Shown: piece by piece, positions 28,009 to 37,644 of the stretch | Numbering within the stretch: the first letter of the stretch is position 1 | Layout of the letters: each line of letters starts with the position of its first letter | From: CANMXU01 sp052030545 | GTDB taxonomy: Bacteria; Pseudomonadota; Gammaproteobacteria; Enterobacterales; Alteromonadaceae | DNA: 64,000 bases | Assembly (NCBI RefSeq): GCF_052030545.1 | Contig: NZ_JBPDIH010000008.1 | Location: 184,949-248,948, forward strand | Direction of reading: 5' to 3' | Translations under genes and position numbers: made by a program | Notes under the pieces: generated by a model | The model's database searches: none | Seen by the model: only the letters and a program-made list of their open reading frames with translations | What the model was told of the DNA's origin: nothing

Positions 28009-28542
28009 CTACGCAAGTATCGAAACTTCCTCTAAATGATTAAAAAAATGCAGTACGTGTGCCAAGGCATATTCAGCTTTTGTTAAGGGCCCGTAAGCAA
28101 AATGCGGCGCCAAGGCACCTTGATAGGCTTGAAAGTCTTTAAACGCTTTTACTAGGCGCTCTGTCGCCTTATTTATATTATTATCGGTCGGTAAGCTTGG
28201 CGCACCAGGAATTGCTTCGGATAGGTTGTGTACCATAGCCCCTTTGGCAGAAAATACTGAAAATGCCGCTACGCCAACGGTTTGCTTAAATAATGCTGAT
28301 TTATGCTCAGGGTAGCCAAGCATCGAATATTCAATACTTTGCGCGCAATGGGTGAATATTTTAGCAATCGGCCATTGCCCAGAATGCTGCAAAGGCGTAA
28401 CCGATAAAGCAGACAACTTCACTAATGCGCTATCAATGGTCAATGGCTCTGAGGTATTGCCAATACTCAACCAAATTGCCCCACCAGAGGCCAAACCTAA
28501 AGTGCTAAATCCTGCTAATTTTATAAACTGTCGACGTTGCAT
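28009..28542 (-). CDS. DUF1569 family protein with Tat-type signal
   Basis: A 177-aa protein. The N-terminus MQRRQFIKLAGFSTLGLASGG has the twin-arginine signal motif RRQFIK. The mature part matches DUF1569 (HCAQSIEYSMLGYPEHK, GPLTKAEYALAHVLHFFNHLEEV), a DinB-like four-helix family with conserved His residues that may bind metal. Folded export through Tat fits a cofactor or metal. It is 8 nt from the upstream Bax-like gene and probably shares its transcript. Function unknown. Confidence 0.82.
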   Translation of the reverse strand: MQRRQFIKLAGFSTLGLASGGAIWLSIGNTSEPLTIDSALVKLSALSVTPLQHSGQWPIAKIFTHCAQSIEYSMLGYPEHKSALFKQTVGVAAFSVFSAKGAMVHNLSEAIPGAPSLPTDNNINKATERLVKAFKDFQAYQGALAPHFAYGPLTKAEYALAHVLHFFNHLEEVSILA

Positions 28543-28549
28543 TTAATGG

Positions 28550-29410
28550 CTAATCGCTTTCAACAAAATAATCTTGATTATGGCGGATCATTTCAGTTAA
28601 CTCTAACACGTAATCGATACCGCGCTCTGAATATGGCAATAAGCCTGTTGCCAATATTTCAGGTGCAAGTTCTTCTTCATTTGAACGCAATTGTGCGCGA
28701 ATCGTGCGAAAAACTTGATAAGCGTTATTGGTATTAATATTAAACAAATAGCGCTCTACAGCGTGGTCAACACTATCAAACGCGGCAACTTCATGTCGTG
28801 CGCCTTCATTTCTACCGCTAGGCACCATACCGCAACCTTTGCGATAACACCAAATACCAAAATAGTTTAAACCAATACGTGCAAACCGTGATGTGCCCCA
28901 AGCTGATTCATTCGCCGCTTGTACTAATACCAGCTCAGTAGGAATAATATCAACTTTTAGCAATAGTTGGTGGGCTTGATATAACTGTGAATATTGGCCG
29001 CTAACTTTATATTTTTTAGCGTTAGTTTTAAGTAGCGCCGTTTCGTGCTCTGACAAAGGGTCTTCTAAAGAAAGTTTGTCTACGATCGTTAATAATTGCT
29101 CACGCAATTCAAGAATTTTATCATTTTCCTGTTCGACTGAAGGACGAATAAAAGCAAAGAACTGGCGTTTTTTTTCTTTCACATCAACAATGCTACGAAA
29201 ATCGGGCAATACCACCGAATGTAAGGGTTTTTCTTCGACCACAACTTTTTTAGGCGTTGTTTTCACCGTAGCTTTCTTTGCAACTTCTTCTGATTCAATA
29301 GGCGTTGAAGTCGAAACATCAGTTATCGGTTTTAAAAAAGTAAAAGGCGCAATTAACATCATTGCACTGGCAACAAGGATAACTAGCTTAATAATTAAAG
29401 AATAATTCAT
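28550..29410 (-). CDS. Bax-like glucosaminidase domain protein
   Basis: A 286-aa protein anchored by one N-terminal helix (LIIKLVILVASAMMLIAPFTF), then a charged linker and a glucosaminidase-like domain. The conserved region is LVLVQAANESAWGTSRFARIGLNYFGIWC with the catalytic Glu in NESAWG, then YLFNINTNNAYQVFR and YSERGIDYVLELTEMI, as in E. coli Bax. It probably cleaves peptidoglycan glycan strands. The ATG at 29410 has AAGGTGA upstream; a start 21 nt earlier is less likely. Confidence 0.88.
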   Translation of the reverse strand: MNYSLIIKLVILVASAMMLIAPFTFLKPITDVSTSTPIESEEVAKKATVKTTPKKVVVEEKPLHSVVLPDFRSIVDVKEKKRQFFAFIRPSVEQENDKILELREQLLTIVDKLSLEDPLSEHETALLKTNAKKYKVSGQYSQLYQAHQLLLKVDIIPTELVLVQAANESAWGTSRFARIGLNYFGIWCYRKGCGMVPSGRNEGARHEVAAFDSVDHAVERYLFNINTNNAYQVFRTIRAQLRSNEEELAPEILATGLLPYSERGIDYVLELTEMIRHNQDYFVESD

Positions 29411-29449
29411 GTTCACCTTATGCAAATGCAATAAAAATCCGACCTAACA

Positions 29450-30280
29450 TTAGGCAATAAAAACGTCATTCGCTGACGAGCCATTTGAACCGTTGGCTTG
29501 TAATTGTACGCCAAACATTTCACGGTAAATAATACCTTTAACGTTAAAAAACATCGGAGCAAGGTAAGTAAATAAAAATAAGGATACCATTACGCCAATA
29601 ATTGCAGCGCCTGTATTGGCTAATAACATCAACGGCAACATCGAAGCTGCAAATGCGCCGGCAAGAATTAAGTATAAACCTGCAATTTTAAACCATTGGA
29701 AACGTGTAGCTTGCACACAAACAATAATCGCTTTCATTGCCGACAGCTTCTTATCAATCACAAGTGGCATAACAATTGTCAAAGATACCGCTAAGAATAG
29801 TCCCGGCAAAACAAACAACTGCAAACCTAATTGAATTAAAATTGACGATAATAACGAACACAAAATTACCCAACTACTGCGTTTAAAAAAGGCAAATATA
29901 AGGCTAGTTTTTGTTTTAATACCAACACTATGCATTACCCCCATCATATCTAACGCAGCAAACAATGGGCATTGAACAATAGCCACTACCATAAAAATTA
30001 AATTAATTTTTTGAGCAACATCTTCAGGCATTTTAGTCTCGTCGCCTTTAAGCTCAATACTATTAATAAGCTCTGTTAAGCCGCCAAAATATTCGCCCAC
30101 GGCAAGGGCGGCGATAATGCCAATAAAGTAAGTAAATAATAACCCGACATTTAACGAGAGACGAGATTGCTGCGTACTACGCCAAGCTTCATTAATAATT
30201 GCTTTCATATCTAGGTGATATTCACCTTTTACAGCGCGCTCTATGCTACCACCAACTTGTACTACGGAAATTTTATCCAC
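29450..30280 (-). CDS. Polytopic membrane protein of unknown function
   Basis: A 276-aa inner-membrane protein with about six helices. It begins with a hydrophilic stretch (VVQVGGSIERAVKGEYHLDMKAI) followed by helices starting LSLNVGLLFTYFIGIIAALAV, then LSSILIQLGLQLFVLPGLFLAVSLTIVMPLVIDKK, a pattern also seen in DUF975-like and related bacterial membrane proteins. No catalytic motif is visible. It precedes the Bax-like and DUF1569 genes on the same strand with short gaps. Function unknown. Confidence 0.75.
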   Translation of the reverse strand: MDKISVVQVGGSIERAVKGEYHLDMKAIINEAWRSTQQSRLSLNVGLLFTYFIGIIAALAVGEYFGGLTELINSIELKGDETKMPEDVAQKINLIFMVVAIVQCPLFAALDMMGVMHSVGIKTKTSLIFAFFKRSSWVILCSLLSSILIQLGLQLFVLPGLFLAVSLTIVMPLVIDKKLSAMKAIIVCVQATRFQWFKIAGLYLILAGAFAASMLPLMLLANTGAAIIGVMVSLFLFTYLAPMFFNVKGIIYREMFGVQLQANGSNGSSANDVFIA

Positions 30281-30421
30281 GAAAATTAAACACCTTAATG
30301 AAAATTACTTAACGTTGAAGCCCAAATAATATGAGCCGACATTATACCCAAAGTTTTTGCGTTTTGCTTTATTAGGCAAACAAATCTTTAGCGCTATGAT
30401 TGTAAAGACTTTTCGCCAACA

Positions 30422-30976
30422 CTATTCATGCTTTTGATGAATATTAGCTAACAGTTGCTTGAAAAAGTTGTTCCCTTTGTCTTGCGCAAGCGCAATATTA
30501 TTATCAGGAATTTGCTCTGGATTTTGATAGACAGCCAGTACACGCGCCAAACTATCTTCGCGAATAATATGCAGGGTCGGTAAAGGAGAGCGATTAGTAT
30601 AGTTGGCCGCATCTAAAGGGCTTTCCCCTTCAAAACAATACTCAGGATGAAAACTGGCTAATTGAAAAACACCTTCAAAACCCGAGTCTACTAGCAATTG
30701 ATTGGCATAATCGACTAAGTCTAAATAGTCTTCAAAGTCGCGAAAGCCTAAGCTAAAAATAACTAAACTCGTTTCAATTTCATCATGTTGTTGTAAATAG
30801 TGGCAGCGCGCGATAACGGTTTCTAGGGCTTGCTCTAACTTTCGCTGAGCGCAGACATGATAGTCAATGGTATTGTTAACGAATTCTTTTTTGGCAAACG
30901 GACAAAAGTTTAAGCCAATAATCACTTGCTCTAACCAGGCTTGGGTTTTTAATATTGCAGGATGGATGCTGCTCAT
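30422..30976 (-). CDS. DUF1415 family protein
   Basis: A 184-aa soluble protein. TQAWLEQVIIGLNFCPFAKKE, FHPEYCFEG and YTNRSPLPTLHIIRED are landmarks of the DUF1415 family, which has conserved cysteines but no assigned function. Full length for the family. It is separated by 68 nt from the ABC transporter gene upstream on the same strand and may be read with it. Confidence 0.88.
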   Translation of the reverse strand: MSSIHPAILKTQAWLEQVIIGLNFCPFAKKEFVNNTIDYHVCAQRKLEQALETVIARCHYLQQHDEIETSLVIFSLGFRDFEDYLDLVDYANQLLVDSGFEGVFQLASFHPEYCFEGESPLDAANYTNRSPLPTLHIIREDSLARVLAVYQNPEQIPDNNIALAQDKGNNFFKQLLANIHQKHE

Positions 30977-31044
30977 CGCTTTTTACTCAATTTTATACTC
31001 ACTCTTTTACTCGAAAAATGTTACTAAAAAATTTTAATGAAAAG

Positions 31045-32826
31045 TTAAAGGGAAGACTGCTGTAATTGCCACATAGTAGAATACAGCCCTTTACGCGCCA
31101 ACAAAGACTGATGATCGCCCTGCTCAACAATTTCACCTTTGTTCATGACAATAATATTGTCAGCATCGATAATGGTTGATAAACGATGAGCAATGACCAA
31201 GCTGGTGCGGTTTTTCGCAACATCACTAATTGCCGATAAAATAGCTTGCTCTGAGTGGCTATCTAACGACGAGGTGGCTTCATCAAATACTAATATTTTC
31301 GGGTCTTTTAAAATAGTGCGCGCAATCGCCACTCGCTGTTTTTCACCGCCAGAAAGCTTTAAGCCGCGCTCACCAACCACGGTTTGGTCACCTTGAGGTA
31401 GTGAGGCAATAAATTCACTTAAATGCGCCATCTCTATTGCTTTTAATACGTCTTCTTTTGAGGCCGTTGGGCGACCATATTGAATATTGGCAAATAACGT
31501 GTCGTTAAACAGTACCGTATCTTGCGGCACAATACCGATATTGCTGCGCAGTGAATGTTGGCTAATGTGACTAATATTTTGCCCGTCAATGGTAATACTG
31601 CCTTGGTTAACATCATAAAATCGAAACAGCAGTTTCACTAATGTTGATTTACCTGAGCCGCTTTCCCCGACAATGGCAACTTTCTGCCCTGCTTGTATCT
31701 CAAAAGATAAATTTTTAATAATGGCTCGGTCTTGATGATAATGAAAATTAACCCCTTGAAATGAAATTTGAGCATTTTCAAGGTTAAGCTTGGGGGCATT
31801 TTCAACATCAACAACTTTTGGCGTTCGTTTTAAAAGCCCAAACATGTGCTCGATGTTAGCTAATGAGCCTTTAATTTCACGATAGACAAAACCTAAAAAG
31901 TTAAGTGGAATAAAAAGCTGCATCATAAACGCATTGATCAGCACAAAATCACCTAAGGTCATTTCACCATAAGTGACTTGATAGGCAGCCAACGCTAACA
32001 TTGCTGTCATCGCCACAGAAATAATAAACGCTTGCCCGCCGTTTAAGGCAAATAATGACAGGCGATTTTTGGTTTTAGCCTGCTCCCATTGCGCTAGTTG
32101 CTTATCGTAAGCCTGCGCTTCAAAATCTTCATTGGTAAAGTATTTAACCGTTTCGTAGTTTAATAGGCTGTCAATTGCACGAGTATTGCTCGAAGAGTCA
32201 GCTTGATTAGCCTCGCGAATAAAAGCGGTTCGCCACTCTGTGGCATAAATAGAATAAGCAATATAGCTAACAACTGATACTAACGTTGTCAGCGCAAACC
32301 ATATGCCATAGTTAACAAACAAAATGGTAACCACCATCACAATTTCAAGCAAGGTCGGTACGATGTTAAAGACCATAAAGCGCATTAAAAAACTAACGCC
32401 AGAATTGCCTCGGTCAATATCACGAGATAGGCCACCCGTTTGTCTGTTTAAGTGAAAGTCTAAATCTAATTGATGTAAGTGTTGAAACACTTTCAAGCCA
32501 ATGCGGCGAATCGCACGCTCGGTTACTCGTCCAAACAAGGTATCGCGAATTTCAGCAAAAAGTACAATTGATAAGCGCACTAATCCATACGCTGCAACAA
32601 GCGAAAATGGCACTAACAATACTTTATCGGCTTGATTAGCATCTAAGGTGTCAACAATATCTTTTAAAATAAAAGGTAAATAGACACTGGCTATTTTAGT
32701 TAGTACTAAACAGCTTAACGCAAAAATAATGCGCGATTTAAACTCAAGCAAATAAGGCCAAAGCATTTTGATGACTTGCCAGTTTATCTCTTTGACTTCA
32801 GTTTGAGGGTAATTAGAACGACGCAT
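31045..32826 (-). CDS. ABC transporter, ATM1/HMT1 type (fused permease and ATPase)
   Basis: A 593-aa half transporter: six helices in residues 20-325, then an ATPase with Walker A GESGSGKST, signature LSGGEKQRVAIART, Walker B ILVFDEATSSLD and H-loop VIAHRLSTI. The permease segment RAIRRIGLKVFQHLHQLDLDFHLNRQTGGLSRDIDRG is typical of the ATM1/HMT subgroup, which exports glutathione-linked sulfur or metal compounds. It would act as a homodimer. The substrate is inferred from subgroup only. Confidence 0.9.
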   Translation of the reverse strand: MRRSNYPQTEVKEINWQVIKMLWPYLLEFKSRIIFALSCLVLTKIASVYLPFILKDIVDTLDANQADKVLLVPFSLVAAYGLVRLSIVLFAEIRDTLFGRVTERAIRRIGLKVFQHLHQLDLDFHLNRQTGGLSRDIDRGNSGVSFLMRFMVFNIVPTLLEIVMVVTILFVNYGIWFALTTLVSVVSYIAYSIYATEWRTAFIREANQADSSSNTRAIDSLLNYETVKYFTNEDFEAQAYDKQLAQWEQAKTKNRLSLFALNGGQAFIISVAMTAMLALAAYQVTYGEMTLGDFVLINAFMMQLFIPLNFLGFVYREIKGSLANIEHMFGLLKRTPKVVDVENAPKLNLENAQISFQGVNFHYHQDRAIIKNLSFEIQAGQKVAIVGESGSGKSTLVKLLFRFYDVNQGSITIDGQNISHISQHSLRSNIGIVPQDTVLFNDTLFANIQYGRPTASKEDVLKAIEMAHLSEFIASLPQGDQTVVGERGLKLSGGEKQRVAIARTILKDPKILVFDEATSSLDSHSEQAILSAISDVAKNRTSLVIAHRLSTIIDADNIIVMNKGEIVEQGDHQSLLARKGLYSTMWQLQQSSL

Positions 32827-33385
32827 ACTTTCTTCTTATTTTACTTGCGGTTAATTTAAGACCATAAGCTCGAGTTCAAATAAAACACAAGCTAATTTTT
32901 GAGAATAACGATTAGACAACATAATAAAGCATTCACACATAATAACCTAGCAACGGCTTACGCTAGTCATACTCACACGGCATAAAACACAATAACGGCT
33001 ACCGCCGCAGAACTTGTAAATACTTTGAAACAAAATACCTCGCCAAATTGACCACAAATAATGGCAACAATGTAAATGTCAAGCTAGGCTAAAGTAGAGT
33101 TTTTATTCTAACAGAAACGTTAGCATAAGCATCAAGATAACGGTTTATATGTTAATTAAACAACCAACATTGCTTGATAGCTAAATACGCATAGAAAACA
33201 GAAGATGTAATTAAACGTGTTCGCAAATTAAACAATAACACTAAAAAACTACAATTTTTTACAAGGCTTGGTGCTAAATTATATTCATCGATACAGAGCA
33301 AGTAAATTAATAAGCGCTAGCTAAGTATCAACCAAATTTTTTAAGCCTTAATTATAGTATTAAGCTCAACTAAGAGAATTAAAAC
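32827..33385. other. Intergenic region between divergent genes
   Basis: About 560 bp separating the ATM1-type gene (minus) from the outer-membrane protein gene (plus). Very AT-rich with a long leader expected for the plus gene. I see no ORF with a ribosome site and no convincing RNA structure. Confidence 0.4.
33258..33285 (+). promoter_or_regulatory. Possible promoter of the outer-membrane protein gene
   Basis: TTTACA (33258-33263) and TATATT (33280-33285) with a 16-bp spacer resemble sigma-70 hexamers, giving a leader of about 95 nt before the ATG at 33386. Predicted by eye only. Confidence 0.3.
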
Positions 33386-34156
33386 ATGAAAAAATCAATT
33401 ATCGGCCTTTCACTGTTAGCAGCATTTTCTTTCAACGCAAGCGTTCAAGCTGAAGAAGCTAGCGACTGGTCTTTCCAAGTATCGCCATACGGTTATTTAA
33501 ACAACATTGCTGGTACTGCAAGTGCTGGTGGTCTTAATGATGTTTCTGCTGACATGGAATTTGAACAAATTTTTGAAAACTTAGATGCTACTTTAATGAT
33601 CGCTGGTGAAGCGGTTCATAAGTCAGGTTGGGGTTTTGCAGTTGATTACGGCATGATGGAATTAAGCAAGTCTTTTGCAACTCCACGTGACGGCGTATTA
33701 TTTGCTTCAAACCGTTTAGGCGTTTTAGAAGGTTTAGTTTTCAAACGTACTGAAACTGCCTTTGGTCAAATTGACGTATTTGGTGGTATTCGCTGGTGGG
33801 ATCACGATCTACAAGCTAGCTTATCTTTCCCAGAAGCACCACAACAACACGAAATCATGCCGATTGACGTTGCTGAAGATTGGGTTGATGCAGTTGTAGG
33901 TGTTCGTTTATTCAAAGAAATTAACGAAGATTGGGCAATTAAAGCACGCGCTGATGTAGGTGGTTTTGGTTTAAGCTCTGACTTCACTTCTGCTGTACAG
34001 TTAGGCGTTAACTACCGCATTAGCGATTTAATGACGTTAGACGTAAGCTACAAAGCAACATGGGTAGACTACAACAACGGCGAAACTGGTAGAGATTACT
34101 ACGCATACGATACAGTAACTTACGGTCCAATGATTGGCCTTAACTTTCAATTCTAA
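33386..34156 (+). CDS. Outer-membrane beta-barrel protein
   Basis: A 256-aa exported protein with signal peptide MKKSIIGLSLLAAFSFNASV and cleavage near VQA-EE. The mature part alternates hydrophobic and polar residues as in beta strands, contains QVSPYGYLNNIAG at the start, and ends MIGLNFQF with the C-terminal Phe used by the BAM machinery. Several homologues are called hypothetical outer-membrane proteins. Codons look well adapted (GGT, GCT, TTA), suggesting good expression. It has its own strong terminator. No ligand is known. Confidence 0.82.
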   Translation: MKKSIIGLSLLAAFSFNASVQAEEASDWSFQVSPYGYLNNIAGTASAGGLNDVSADMEFEQIFENLDATLMIAGEAVHKSGWGFAVDYGMMELSKSFATPRDGVLFASNRLGVLEGLVFKRTETAFGQIDVFGGIRWWDHDLQASLSFPEAPQQHEIMPIDVAEDWVDAVVGVRLFKEINEDWAIKARADVGGFGLSSDFTSAVQLGVNYRISDLMTLDVSYKATWVDYNNGETGRDYYAYDTVTYGPMIGLNFQF

Positions 34157-34180
34157 TACAGAATTTATCTTGTATGATCA

Positions 34181-34212
34181 AAAAAGCAAACCATAACGGT
34201 TTGCTTTTTTTT
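34181..34212 (+). terminator. Rho-independent terminator
   Basis: Stem AAAAAGCAAACC/GGTTTGCTTTTT (34181-34192 and 34198-34209) with a 5-nt loop and a run of Ts, 25 nt after the outer-membrane protein stop. Confidence 0.88.
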
Positions 34213-34323
34213 TGCCAAGGTGATAATTATTGGCGCTATGACCTTACTCTATTAAATTAGGCCACAGTTATTACTCAACTATTACGCCGTTTATTTGCCT
34301 TTAGCCATCGCCTTTTTGATCGG

Positions 34324-34821
34324 GTGTTATTTACGCTGTGTTTTATAGCTGGCGTGCAATTGCCTGAGTTTATTCAACAGTACAGCCAACGACTATCAGG
34401 GCATTTAAATGAAGCACAACATCATTTAACGCAGTTTCAAGTTATTGCTGACGTTCAGTTTAACGGCGATTTGTCAGAGCTAATTAATCGCTATCAACAA
34501 AACAGCGATCCCGCCATTATTCAAACAGGTCAATTAGTGAATAATTTAACGGTAAGAATTGATGAACTTGCTGTGGCATTTAGTCAGCTTCAGCAAGAAA
34601 GCTATTGGCAACGTATCGTTTATTTTGTTCAAGAAATGAATATTGAAATGGCGCAAGCAACAGCACAGCAATTTGTACTTGCCATTCCATTAACCTTTAA
34701 CGCATTAGTGACAGGCGCATTATTCGCATTTTCCATCTTAACCATAAAAGAGTTGCTTATAATGGCTATAAAAGCGCTATCAACACGAATTTTTTCAACT
34801 AAAACAAGCACTACTGCTTAA
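34324..34821 (+). CDS. DUF2937 family membrane protein (start uncertain)
   Basis: A 165-aa protein in the shortest form. It begins with a hydrophobic helix (LFTLCFIAGVQLPEFI), has the conserved QYSQRLSGHLNEAQHHLTQFQVIAD segment and ends with a second helix (PLTFNALVTGALFAFSILTI). This matches DUF2937, function unknown. The only canonical start is GTG at 34324, inside the first helix; the frame stays open up to 34261 and reads ITQLLRRLFAFSHRLFDR, a typical N-terminus for the family, but has no ATG, GTG or TTG there. An ATT at 34270 could be the true start, or the start codon has been lost. Confidence 0.7.
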   Translation: MLFTLCFIAGVQLPEFIQQYSQRLSGHLNEAQHHLTQFQVIADVQFNGDLSELINRYQQNSDPAIIQTGQLVNNLTVRIDELAVAFSQLQQESYWQRIVYFVQEMNIEMAQATAQQFVLAIPLTFNALVTGALFAFSILTIKELLIMAIKALSTRIFSTKTSTTA

Positions 34822-34887
34822 GCAAGTTTAAACACTTAAGCGAGCAAAATAGCATTTAATGCAACTTAGCAGTATTTAAATACGCAT

Positions 34888-34918
34888 AAAAAAAGCTGCA
34901 ATACATTGCAGCTTTTTT
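34888..34918. terminator. Bidirectional rho-independent terminator
   Basis: Stem AAAAAGCTGCAAT/ATTGCAGCTTTTT with a 2-nt loop, A-run on the left and T-run on the right. It lies between the DUF2937 gene and the convergent ihfA and can serve both. Confidence 0.88.
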
Positions 34919-34941
34919 CATTAACATTTACACAAGGCTAA

Positions 34942-35232
34942 TTAGCCATTGCCGTCTTCAACACGACTTTTAAGCTTCTGACCTGGTCTAAAGGTCACCA
35001 CTTTGCGTGCTGAAATTGGAATGTCTTCACCGGTTTTTGGATTTCGGCCAGGACGTTCACTTTTTTGGCGAAGGTCAAAATTACCAAAACCTGAAAGTTT
35101 TACTTGTTCACCACTTTCTAAGGTTTCTCGTATTTCTTCAAAAAATATTTCGACCATTTCTTTTGCGTCGCGCTTACTTAGCCCAACTTTTTCGTATAAA
35201 TGCTCTGCTACTTCTGCTTTGGTTAGCGCCAT
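34942..35232 (-). CDS. ihfA: Integration host factor subunit alpha
   Basis: A 96-aa DNA-bending protein, half of the IHF heterodimer. It begins MALTKAEVAEHLYEKVGLSKRD and carries the beta-arm GRNPKTGEDIPISARKVVTF with the intercalating Pro. Length matches E. coli IhfA (99). It lies 3 nt after pheT, the conserved pheS-pheT-ihfA order, and ends before a strong terminator. IHF assists recombination, replication and transcription. Confidence 0.96.
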   Translation of the reverse strand: MALTKAEVAEHLYEKVGLSKRDAKEMVEIFFEEIRETLESGEQVKLSGFGNFDLRQKSERPGRNPKTGEDIPISARKVVTFRPGQKLKSRVEDGNG

Positions 35233-35235
35233 GGC

Positions 35236-37632
35236 TTAATCCCTCAGTGTTGCATCTAGTTCTGTTCTTAATGTATCCACTACACGATTCACAACATCCG
35301 TGATATCTTTTTCTTCGAGAGTTTTTTCAATATCTTGCAGCGTTAACGCAATTGCAAGACTCTTAAAACCATCGTCTATACCTGTACCTTGGTATACATC
35401 GAACAAGTTTAGATCAATTAAATAATTTCCGCCAACCTTTTCAATAAGTTGTAAAACTTTATTTGTATCAATTTGTTCTTTAACAACCACTGCAATGTCA
35501 CGACGGTTTGCCGGGAAGCGAGAGATTTCAATAGCTAGCGGCAATTTACGAGTACTCAGTTGAGACAGTAAAAGTTCGAAAACTAATGTGCGACCATTTA
35601 GTCCTAATTTCCTTTCTAATTCAGGATGTAAGGTACCAATGTAACCAACTAGCTCACCATTTTTACGAATTTGTGCAGTTTGACCTGGGTGTAACGCGTC
35701 AATTTCAGCGGCGCTGTATTCGTAATCAGCTGCTTGGCAAGTTAATGCAAGTAATGCGTCAACATCACCTTTTAAGTCGTAAAAGTCACTGGCCGCTTTT
35801 TCTTTGCTCCAATGCTCTTCACTACGTTGACCACTAATCAAACCTGCGATCATTTGCTCTTGGCGAACACCATTTTCAGCACTTTCATCTGGAATAAAGC
35901 GAAGGCCTGTTTCAAATAAGCGAATACGGTTTTGTTGACGGTTTTGGTTGTAAGCCGCTGATTGAATTAATCCCGTCCAAAGGCTAACACGCATTACCGA
36001 CATTTCTGACGAAATTGGGTGTGGTAAGGTCATCACCTCTTGCTCTGGGAACAATAAGCTTTGTACTTTAGGATCAACGAAGCTATAAGTGATCGCTTCT
36101 TGATAATCACGATTAACCAGCGCTTGACGTAATTTACTTACCGCTAAACCTTTTTCTTGTTGGCTTCGCATCGCTAAAGTTGCTTTTGGCGATACATTAG
36201 GAATGTTGTTGTAACCAAAAATACGCGCGACTTCTTCAATTAAATCCACTTCAATTGAAATATCAAAACGATATGCCGGCACATTCACTTGCCAAACATT
36301 GTTATTAAATTCAACAGTGAAACCTAAACGAGTTAAAATCTCAGTCACTTTGTCGTCATTAATATGATGACCAATACGACCGTCTAATTTTTCGCGGCGT
36401 AAGGAAACTGTTTTTGCTTGTGGTAAATGCTCGTTAGCAACCGCTTCTGTAATTGGACCTGCTTCACCACCAACAATCGCTAATAAAAGCTCAGTTGCAC
36501 GCTCCATGGCGTCACGTTGAAGCACAGGGTCAACACCGCGCTCATAACGATGAGAAGCGTCTGTGTGTAATCCGTATTGGCGTGCTTTACCTAAAATCGC
36601 TAACGGTGAAAAGAACGCGCTTTCTAGGAAAATATCGGTTGTTTCACTGGTAACACCTGAATGTAAACCACCAAAAATACCTGCCATCGCTAACGCTTTA
36701 TTGTCATCAGCGATCACTAAGGTTTCACTTGAAAGTTTAACTTCATTTTCATCAAGTAATACTAAGGTTTCACCTTCGTTGGCATAACGTACGTTAATTG
36801 CACCGTCAATTTTTGCTAAATCAAAGGCATGCATCGGATGACCTTGCTCAAGCAATACGTAGTTGGTTACATCAACAACAGGGTCAATTGAACGCGTACC
36901 ACAACGGCGCAGCTTTTCTACCATCCATAATGGCGTTTGCACGTTTAAGTTAACGTTTTTAATGACACGACCTAAATAACGTGGACACGCATCAGCAGCC
37001 GTAAGTGTGATCTCTCGGCTATCATCTATGCTTGGGCTAGCGGCGTTAATGACCGGCTCTGTTACGCTTAAGCTATTTAATACGCCTACTTCACGAGCTA
37101 AGCCTTTAAGGCCTAAACAGTCGCCACGGTTTGCTGTTAAGTCAACATCAATGGTTACGTCATTTAAATCTAAATATTCACGTACACAACTGCCGATTGG
37201 CGCATCTTGTGGTAATTCAATAATGCCGTCTGAACTGTCGGCTAAACCTAATTCTGACTCAGAGCACAACATGCCATGCGAAGGCACACCGCGTAATTTG
37301 GCTTTTTTAATTTTAAAGTTGCCTGGTAAAACTGCACCAACGGTGGCAACCGCAACTTTTAAACCTAAACGACAGTTTTTGGCACCACAAACTATGTCAA
37401 CTAACTCACCGTCGTTAAAATCACCTAAGCTGATTTTAGTCACTTGTAATTTGTCTGCATCTGGATGCTGACCACATTCGACAACTTCACCAACGATAAC
37501 ACCGGTAAATTCGCCAGCAACGGGCTCTACACCGTCAACTTCAAGACCAGCCATTGTAATTTGATGCGATAATTCTTCTGAAGAAATGGCAGGATTAACC
37601 CACTCGCGTAACCATGATTCACTAAATTTCAT
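35236..37632 (-). CDS. pheT: Phenylalanyl-tRNA synthetase beta subunit
   Basis: A 798-aa subunit (E. coli 795). In order it has the N-terminal MKFSESWLREWVNP, a tRNA-binding EMAP domain (about 40-150, VVECGQHPDADKLQVTKI), the B3/B4 editing domain (about 215-385, AGIFGG, SHRYERGVDP), the B5 domain (about 405-475), the catalytic-like core and the ferredoxin-fold anticodon-binding domain (about 705-797, SRFPANRRDIAVVV). With PheS it charges tRNA-Phe. It lies 12 nt after pheS. Confidence 0.97.
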   Translation of the reverse strand: MKFSESWLREWVNPAISSEELSHQITMAGLEVDGVEPVAGEFTGVIVGEVVECGQHPDADKLQVTKISLGDFNDGELVDIVCGAKNCRLGLKVAVATVGAVLPGNFKIKKAKLRGVPSHGMLCSESELGLADSSDGIIELPQDAPIGSCVREYLDLNDVTIDVDLTANRGDCLGLKGLAREVGVLNSLSVTEPVINAASPSIDDSREITLTAADACPRYLGRVIKNVNLNVQTPLWMVEKLRRCGTRSIDPVVDVTNYVLLEQGHPMHAFDLAKIDGAINVRYANEGETLVLLDENEVKLSSETLVIADDNKALAMAGIFGGLHSGVTSETTDIFLESAFFSPLAILGKARQYGLHTDASHRYERGVDPVLQRDAMERATELLLAIVGGEAGPITEAVANEHLPQAKTVSLRREKLDGRIGHHINDDKVTEILTRLGFTVEFNNNVWQVNVPAYRFDISIEVDLIEEVARIFGYNNIPNVSPKATLAMRSQQEKGLAVSKLRQALVNRDYQEAITYSFVDPKVQSLLFPEQEVMTLPHPISSEMSVMRVSLWTGLIQSAAYNQNRQQNRIRLFETGLRFIPDESAENGVRQEQMIAGLISGQRSEEHWSKEKAASDFYDLKGDVDALLALTCQAADYEYSAAEIDALHPGQTAQIRKNGELVGYIGTLHPELERKLGLNGRTLVFELLLSQLSTRKLPLAIEISRFPANRRDIAVVVKEQIDTNKVLQLIEKVGGNYLIDLNLFDVYQGTGIDDGFKSLAIALTLQDIEKTLEEKDITDVVNRVVDTLRTELDATLRD

Positions 37633-37644
37633 TGTGGCTTTTTC

